From Methanothrix sp. (GTDB taxonomy: Archaea > Halobacteriota > Methanosarcinia > Methanotrichales > Methanotrichaceae), in NCBI GenBank assembly GCA_023229165.1, contig JALNZQ010000024.1, positions 1 to 18,609 of the forward strand: 18,609 bases of DNA, read 5' to 3'. Positions 14,588-18,609 of this stretch are shown here, in pieces. Every line of letters starts with the position of its first letter. Position 1 is the stretch's first letter. The notes under the pieces are model-generated. The model made no database searches, had not been told where the DNA came from, and saw nothing but the letters and a program-made list of their open reading frames with translations. The position numbers and the translations under genes are program-made.

Positions 14588-15394
14588 TTATCCTAGCTCA
14601 ATTTTAAACATTATCGGCAAGTGATCAGATATCTCTGGCAAGCCTTTTCTTGAAAGCAAAGATCGCTCTCCGTCATCATCCAAGATATATAGGTCTTCAT
14701 TTTTAAACTTATCTAATAGCTCTGGGCGTATCATGACTTGGTCAAAAATATTCCAAAAAAATGCTACATGCTGAGAACGACGATAATAGTATGTTCCCGG
14801 CGGACCTCGCGTATTATCACCAAAAAAACCCCACATTGGGTTATAAAAATAAGGATAAGATCTTCCTGATATCTGCCTCTTACCACTTCTAGCAATTGAC
14901 TTTGCCATGACAGCATGAAGTCCCTTTGCACCGACTACTCCGCTTTCAAAGGGATTCATATTCAGATCTCCAACTAGGATCGTCCTTTTATGTCCAATTT
15001 GGTTCTCATATAATTTTATATAATCTGATAAATTCGCACATTCAAGTACTTGGCTTTCAGAGTCAAAATTATATTTACTCTGGAAATGGGTTATGACTAA
15101 TAATATGTCATCCTTGAGAGGCAAACGCAGGTGCTTTATTGTTGTTCTATCATCGTCATAAATGGGGGTTAAGAAATCTTCAGAAAATTTTATAAATATT
15201 TTTATCTTACTTTCAGTAATTCCTGTTGCATAATTGTAATTGACTTCATACCTATTCAGTTTGCTCAGCAAATCACTAGGATCTATTTCGCATTCCGCGA
15301 GCATAATTATATCAATATCATACAATAAAGCAATATTCGTTATAATATTTGATATATTCTTTCTATTTAAGTTCCAAAAGAGGAATGATACCAT
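14588..15394 (-). CDS. Endonuclease/exonuclease/phosphatase (EEP, DNase I-like) family protein
   Basis: A 268-residue protein. EEP motifs in order: FLFWNLN (Asn8), AECE (Glu34/Glu36), ITHFQSK (His103), VGDLNMNPFE (Asp143, Asn145), WNIFDQVM (Asp218), and EISDHLPIMF (Ser256-Asp257-His258). All the metal and catalytic positions of this fold are therefore present, so it should be an active phosphoesterase acting on DNA, RNA or phospholipid/sugar phosphates; the substrate cannot be told. No signal peptide, so cytoplasmic. The ATG follows GGGAGATGC. Base composition is AT-rich, unlike the genes at either side, and it forms an operon with the 147-residue gene. This is not a typical ExoIII/APE repair enzyme, since the middle region (GDNTRGPPGTYYYRRSQH) is unlike those. 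Confidence 0.88.
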   Translation of the reverse strand: MVSFLFWNLNRKNISNIITNIALLYDIDIIMLAECEIDPSDLLSKLNRYEVNYNYATGITESKIKIFIKFSEDFLTPIYDDDRTTIKHLRLPLKDDILLVITHFQSKYNFDSESQVLECANLSDYIKLYENQIGHKRTILVGDLNMNPFESGVVGAKGLHAVMAKSIARSGKRQISGRSYPYFYNPMWGFFGDNTRGPPGTYYYRRSQHVAFFWNIFDQVMIRPELLDKFKNEDLYILDDDGERSLLSRKGLPEISDHLPIMFKIELG

Positions 15395-15550
15395 GCATCT
15401 CCCGTTAAATATTAGGCCTATTTCCTGTCCTTATCTCCTCAAATGAAATTTAACCTAATTAAGCTTTTTTGTTATGAGGTTTAAAATCTATTATTCTACT
15501 ATTAATATTTAATTATTTAATGTCTACAATATTAATCATTTAGCTTTGGA
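15395..15550. other. AT-rich gene-free stretch upstream of the EEP gene
   Basis: No gene seen. It must hold the promoter of the EEP operon on the minus strand, but several AT tracts (TTAATTAGGTTAAATTTC on the minus strand among others) could be the TATA box and none is clearly best. A run of six T at about 15465-15470 on the plus strand has no gene before it. Confidence 0.4.
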
Positions 15551-15640
15551 CTAAGTATCAGAAATCGGTTTTATGAATAGCTTATTAAATAAGTGCAGCT
15601 ATAAGGCAACGCCGATGAGGATGTTCATCGCGCCAGCCTT
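15551..15640 (-). pseudogene. Remnant of the 3' end of an MFS transporter gene
   Basis: Read on the minus strand from about 15636, the sequence gives GAMNILIGVAL, stop (TAG at 15599-15601), LHLFNKLFIKPISDT, stop (15551-15553). It lines up with the C-terminus of the intact transporter at 16955: GAMNILTG(ISC)LALW, LLFSQKSFIKQIPES. The remnant lacks three codons (nine bases) and has TGG changed to TAG. A 19-base stretch is identical at 15616-15634 and 17044-17062. Left of the break the sequence becomes the methyltransferase gene start. The rest of the old transporter gene is gone. Confidence 0.75.
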
Positions 15641-15666
15641 TGAGGATTGGTTTGAGGTAAATGCCC

Positions 15667-16746
15667 ATGAAGAACGCATCACAACAATATTCGCCGACAA
15701 TGACTGAGGATTACAGCCGGATTTCGGATACGGCCCGTGCAGTGAATGCAAAGATACTGCCCAGGATGGCCTCTTACATCCGCAGCATCTCGCCGCAGAT
15801 TGCTGCCATGAACGCCGACGAGGTGTTTGTAATAGCCGATTACGGCGCCGCAGACGGCGTGAATTCCAGCGAGTTGTTTGAAGAGGTCATCCGCCAGATT
15901 CACGAGGTGAATCCCACGCTGACCGTCAAATTGGTCTATATCGATCTAGGGGATCCGGCGAATTTCGTGGCGTTCTGGGAAACCTCGGCTTTAGCAAAAT
16001 CAGAGCACGTAGAGGCCCAGTACATTCAGCGGTCTTTTTATGAGCCATTTCCTGAGATAAGAGGCAAACTTCAGATCGGTTTTTCCTCCACTGCGCTGCA
16101 CTGGATGAATGCCAAAACGGTTGAACCTGATTATTTTCGCCATCCCATCTGCATACAGCCCAACCAGTTGCCTGATTTGGAACGTAGAAAATTTTCGGAA
16201 AAATGGAAAGCAGATTTTCGGACGTTTCTGCAGGAATGCAGGGCGTCACTGGTCAAAGGAGGTGCTTTGTTTCTGGCTAATCTCGCCAATCTGGGAGACG
16301 ACCGGTGGCCGGCATCGCCGGGGTATAACAATCTACGGGACATTTGCCAGGATTTGTATGTGGAGAAAAAGCTTTCCCAAGCAGAGCTAGAGGCTATTTT
16401 TATACCGGATTACTTTGCCTCGCCCCATGAAATGTCAGGTTTGCTGGATGAAGACGATCTTATGGGTTGTTTTGCCGTCAACGCCATTGATCCCTTGACC
16501 GTCCCGTGCGCCTATTTTACCAAGGCGCAGGACAGGCTGGACGACCCACAGGAACGGTCCATGCTTGCCGCTACCCTGGCCCATGTAGTCAGGGCCTGGA
16601 GTGAATCGTCGATGCGCATTGGACTGCACGCAGATAACAAAGAGCTGATCGAAGACATTTATCGACGGCTGCAAGACAGGTTCTATGAAAAACCCGAGGG
16701 CTTGCCCTATCAATATTGCCTGCTCGAACTGGTAAAAAGGATATGA
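15667..16746 (+). CDS. SABATH-like SAM-dependent carboxyl methyltransferase
   Basis: A 359-residue protein with the layout of the SABATH (Methyltransf_7) family, best known from plant salicylate, jasmonate and IAA methyltransferases. Numbered from the chosen start: SAM loop ADYGAADGVNSSEL (57-70), YIDLGDPANF (91-100, equivalent to the NDLPGNDFN motif), RSFYEPFP (122-129, the SFY segment), and SSTALHWMN (140-148, the HSSxxLHWLS motif). Then come the helical cap and LVKGGALFLANLANLGDD. Length fits the family. The start is set at the ATG at 15667, 9 bases after GAGG (15654-15657); the ATG at 15661 is only 3 bases away and less likely. Expected reaction: methyl transfer from SAM to the carboxyl group of a small acid; the acid is unknown. 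It begins within 30 bases of the transporter remnant. Confidence 0.8.
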   Translation: MKNASQQYSPTMTEDYSRISDTARAVNAKILPRMASYIRSISPQIAAMNADEVFVIADYGAADGVNSSELFEEVIRQIHEVNPTLTVKLVYIDLGDPANFVAFWETSALAKSEHVEAQYIQRSFYEPFPEIRGKLQIGFSSTALHWMNAKTVEPDYFRHPICIQPNQLPDLERRKFSEKWKADFRTFLQECRASLVKGGALFLANLANLGDDRWPASPGYNNLRDICQDLYVEKKLSQAELEAIFIPDYFASPHEMSGLLDEDDLMGCFAVNAIDPLTVPCAYFTKAQDRLDDPQERSMLAATLAHVVRAWSESSMRIGLHADNKELIEDIYRRLQDRFYEKPEGLPYQYCLLELVKRI

Positions 16747-16772
16747 GGGGATAGGATGGAATTGGACTGACC

Positions 16773-16784
16773 TTTTTTATTTTT
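16773..16784 (+). terminator. T-run terminator of the methyltransferase gene
   Basis: Six T, an A, then five T on the plus strand, 26 bases after the methyltransferase stop at 16746. Confidence 0.65.
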
Positions 16785-16865
16785 ATATATCTGAAGTCTT
16801 TTGTAAACAGCTGATCCTTCTTTGCGCCTAAACGCAAGATTCAACAGGGTCAGGTTTCACGCGAA

Positions 16866-16911
16866 GGCGCGAAAAACCGTGGGCAGTTTCTCTCGCGAGA
16901 GCGCTCGCGCC
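16866..16911. repeat. GC-rich palindromic intergenic element
   Basis: In the gap between convergent genes lie GGCGCGA (16866-16872) and TCGCGCC (16905-16911) as outer arms, a perfect palindrome TCTCGCGAGA (16891-16900), and an overlapping stem CGCGAG-AGCG-CTCGCG (16894-16909). It is far more GC-rich than the T-rich terminator just before it. The phrase CACGCGAAGGCGCGAAAAA resembles dispersed intergenic repeats I recall from other genomes, but I cannot verify copies elsewhere. No gene is seen from 16747 to 16954. Confidence 0.4.
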
Positions 16912-16954
16912 AGTTGCGGGCAGCTTACAGAATAGTCGGGGCTCTGGAATGAAA

Positions 16955-18214
16955 TTAAACTGCTTTGAACCGGCTTTCAGGAATCTGCTTTATAAACGAC
17001 TTCTGGGAAAACAGCAGCCATAGCGCCAGGCATGAAATCCCGGTGAGGATGTTCATCGCGCCCAAAACCATGATGGTATTGCTCCAGGGCAGAGAAATGA
17101 TGGTCATTCCCACGCTGCCCATAAAGATGCCAAAGCAGCTCATCAGGGCTGAGGCTGAGCCAGTATCCTCTTCCTGCTGCTCAAGCATCAGGTTTGCGCC
17201 GGGAGTGCGCACACAACTGGCCATAAGCGTGGCGGGAAGCAGCACCAGGGCAAATACGATGGGCTTGATGCTTCCCAGGAGAGCAATAAGAAGTCCGCTG
17301 GCTGAGATAACAGCAAAACAGGACATGATAATAGATCGCCGCGAAAAACGTCGGGCCAGCCGCAGATAAAGCACGGGTCCAGTGATCATTCCCAGGGCAT
17401 TGAATGCGAAATAGTAGCTGTAGGCCTGCTCGCTCAGGCTGAATCTATTTATATAAATATACGAAGATGCAGCTATAAAAGCCATGCTGGACACGCTGAG
17501 CAACGAAAATATCAGGAGCAAGCTGGTGAATCCTGGGTTTTTCGCCACTTTGCCAAGTCTTCTCCAGGCCTGCCCTGCCGTTCCAGTATAGCGTTTATCT
17601 GTTGTCTCCTGCAGAGCTATGCTTCCCGCCAGCGCCAGCAAGCCGATGCCTCCCAAAATCAGAAATACCCCTCTCCAGGAAGTGATGCGAAGCAAGAGAG
17701 CGCCCAGAACCGGGGCCGCCATGGGAGATATCAGCACCATCGACTGAACCATAGCTAATATTACCTCCCGGTTTTTGCTGTCGTAGACATCTTTGATTAT
17801 GGCGGTGGCTACGGCAAAAGCCCCACTGCCTCCCAGGGCTTGCAGGACCCGGAATAATATTAGATGGTATATATCAACCGAACCTGCGCACAGGAAGCCG
17901 GCCAGTGAATAAATGGACAGAGAAATAAGTAGTATCGGTCTGCGTCCATATTTGTCGCTTTGCGGCCCCCAGAAGAGAGTTCCTGCTGCGAAAAAGACAA
18001 AAAACAAGATCAAAGTGAGATTGGCGAGGTCAGTTGATACGCCGAAAAATTTTGCCATTCCTGGCAATGCGGGAAGATAAAGGTCAGTAGATAATGGAAC
18101 GAAAGCGCTGAGGAATGCTATGAGTCCAATAAGGCCTTTCTCACCCAGATATTTCTGTCTCAATCTCCGCCCCAGCAGCTCTTTCTCTCTTCCAGCCTTT
18201 CCAGCAAATCGCAT
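16955..18214 (-). CDS. MFS multidrug-type transporter, Bcr/CflA subfamily
   Basis: A 419-residue, 12-helix transporter. Marks: FVPLSTDLYLPALPGMAKFF in helix 1 (typical of Bcr/CflA), the MFS loop motif GPQSDKYGRRPI (83-94), and RVLQALGGSGAFAVATAIIKDVY in helix 4. Family members export drugs, sulfonamides or small metabolites by proton antiport; here the substrate is unknown. Start: the ATG at 18214 is the only one before helix 1, but it has no ribosome site and gives a charged extension overlapping the flavoprotein gene by 55 bases. A TTG at 18163-18161 overlaps the flavoprotein stop (TTGA), follows GGGGCGGAGA, and would give RQKYLGEKGLIGL, closer to the family's usual start; I consider it at least as likely. 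A degraded second copy of the 3' end lies at 15551-15640. Confidence 0.92.
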   Translation of the reverse strand: MRFAGKAGREKELLGRRLRQKYLGEKGLIGLIAFLSAFVPLSTDLYLPALPGMAKFFGVSTDLANLTLILFFVFFAAGTLFWGPQSDKYGRRPILLISLSIYSLAGFLCAGSVDIYHLILFRVLQALGGSGAFAVATAIIKDVYDSKNREVILAMVQSMVLISPMAAPVLGALLLRITSWRGVFLILGGIGLLALAGSIALQETTDKRYTGTAGQAWRRLGKVAKNPGFTSLLLIFSLLSVSSMAFIAASSYIYINRFSLSEQAYSYYFAFNALGMITGPVLYLRLARRFSRRSIIMSCFAVISASGLLIALLGSIKPIVFALVLLPATLMASCVRTPGANLMLEQQEEDTGSASALMSCFGIFMGSVGMTIISLPWSNTIMVLGAMNILTGISCLALWLLFSQKSFIKQIPESRFKAV

Positions 18215-18609
18215 AGCTTGTTGGCGCTGGCGACAACCGTCTTCCTGCCGATGCGATCTTCCGCGGCGGGCCTCACGGCAATGCCTCCGAAGTGGGCATC
18301 GTCTCCTACTACTATCATGCCGTGTATGTGCATCCAGGCATGCACAGTCTCCAGCGCCTTCTCCTGGCCGCCGTTTCTTGATCCACCTACGCTGACGGCG
18401 CAGCCGACCTTATCTTTGAGACGAAGGCCCTGCCGGCGTAGCGGTATGGTCCTGTCGAAGACTGCCTTAAGCTGAGCAGTTATGCTTCCGAAATAGACCG
18501 GCGAGGCGATGATAATGCCGTCTGCTCTCTGCATAGAGGAGAGGACCTCTGTCATATCGTCCTCTTTAGGACAGGATTTTCCTTTGCTGCAATCTCCGCA
18601 GTCATTGCA
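18160..18609 (-). CDS. Iron-sulfur flavoprotein (Isf) / NAD(P)H-dependent FMN reductase, N-terminus beyond window
   Basis: The frame runs to the right edge, so the true start is outside; 149 residues are visible. The visible part starts with CNDCGDCSKGKSC: Cys-x2-Cys-x2-Cys-x5-Cys, the compact cysteine motif that binds a 4Fe-4S cluster in the methanogen iron-sulfur flavoprotein family. Next are DDMTEVLSSMQRADGIIIASPVYFGSITAQLKAVFDRT, the FMN-binding flavodoxin-like segment, and AVSVGGSRNGGQEKAL. Family knowledge: Isf is a homodimeric FMN and 4Fe-4S electron carrier in methanogens, linked to oxidative stress defence. It precedes the MFS gene and overlaps its start, so the two are likely one operon. 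The C-terminus (SCWGGD) is specific to this copy. Confidence 0.9.
   Translation of the reverse strand, partial: CNDCGDCSKGKSCPKEDDMTEVLSSMQRADGIIIASPVYFGSITAQLKAVFDRTIPLRRQGLRLKDKVGCAVSVGGSRNGGQEKALETVHAWMHIHGMIVVGDDAHFGGIAVRPAAEDRIGRKTVVASANKLCDLLERLEERKSCWGGD

Overview
The window looks like chromosomal DNA from a methanogenic archaeon of the Methanosarcinales, most likely a Methanothrix (Methanosaeta)-type organism. This is inferred from the combination of an archaeal pyrB-pyrI pair, a long SlyD-like FKBP, an iron-sulfur flavoprotein of the methanogen type, a large PKD-domain surface protein, a soluble multi-PAS hybrid kinase, and a cysteine desulfurase of the Archaeoglobus type. TATA boxes, T-run terminators and GAGG/GGTGATC-like ribosome binding sites also fit an archaeon. 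I see no rRNA, tRNA or CRISPR array.

Layout: (1) Positions 1-3674, minus strand: a secreted protein cut by the left edge, with an HExxH motif, four calcium-loop repeats and at least three PKD domains. (2) 3954-7307, minus: a soluble hybrid histidine kinase (four PAS, one GAF, HisKA, HATPase, receiver). (3) 7558-9870, plus: a four-gene sulfur relay cluster, tusA-like, dsrE-like, iscS, iscU, closed by a 10-T terminator. The cysteine desulfurase has Asp where the PLP-binding Lys should be. (4) 10107-11598, plus: two secreted proteins of unknown function, one extremely tyrosine-rich and perhaps started at an ATC codon, separated by about 350 bases of GC-rich, foldable, gene-free DNA. (5) 11804-14046, minus: FKBP prolyl isomerase with its own promoter, then pyrI and pyrB (aspartate carbamoyltransferase), 1 nt apart. 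(6) 14130-15394, minus: an AT-rich two-gene unit, an endonuclease/exonuclease/phosphatase-fold protein followed by an unrecognised 147-residue protein; it looks acquired and is the best candidate for an undescribed system. (7) 15551-15640: a decayed 3' end of an MFS transporter gene, matching the intact transporter further right. (8) 15667-16746, plus: a SABATH-like carboxyl methyltransferase. (9) 16955-18609, minus: a Bcr/CflA-type MFS transporter downstream of, and overlapping, an iron-sulfur flavoprotein gene that runs off the right edge.

How it fits together: TusA, DsrE, IscS and IscU form a plausible sulfur-transfer and Fe-S assembly line; PyrB and PyrI form the catalytic and regulatory halves of one pyrimidine enzyme. 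The stretch from about 14100 to 16950 (EEP pair, transporter remnant, SABATH methyltransferase, GC-rich palindromes) reads as a rearranged accessory region between the pyrimidine genes and the flavoprotein-transporter operon.
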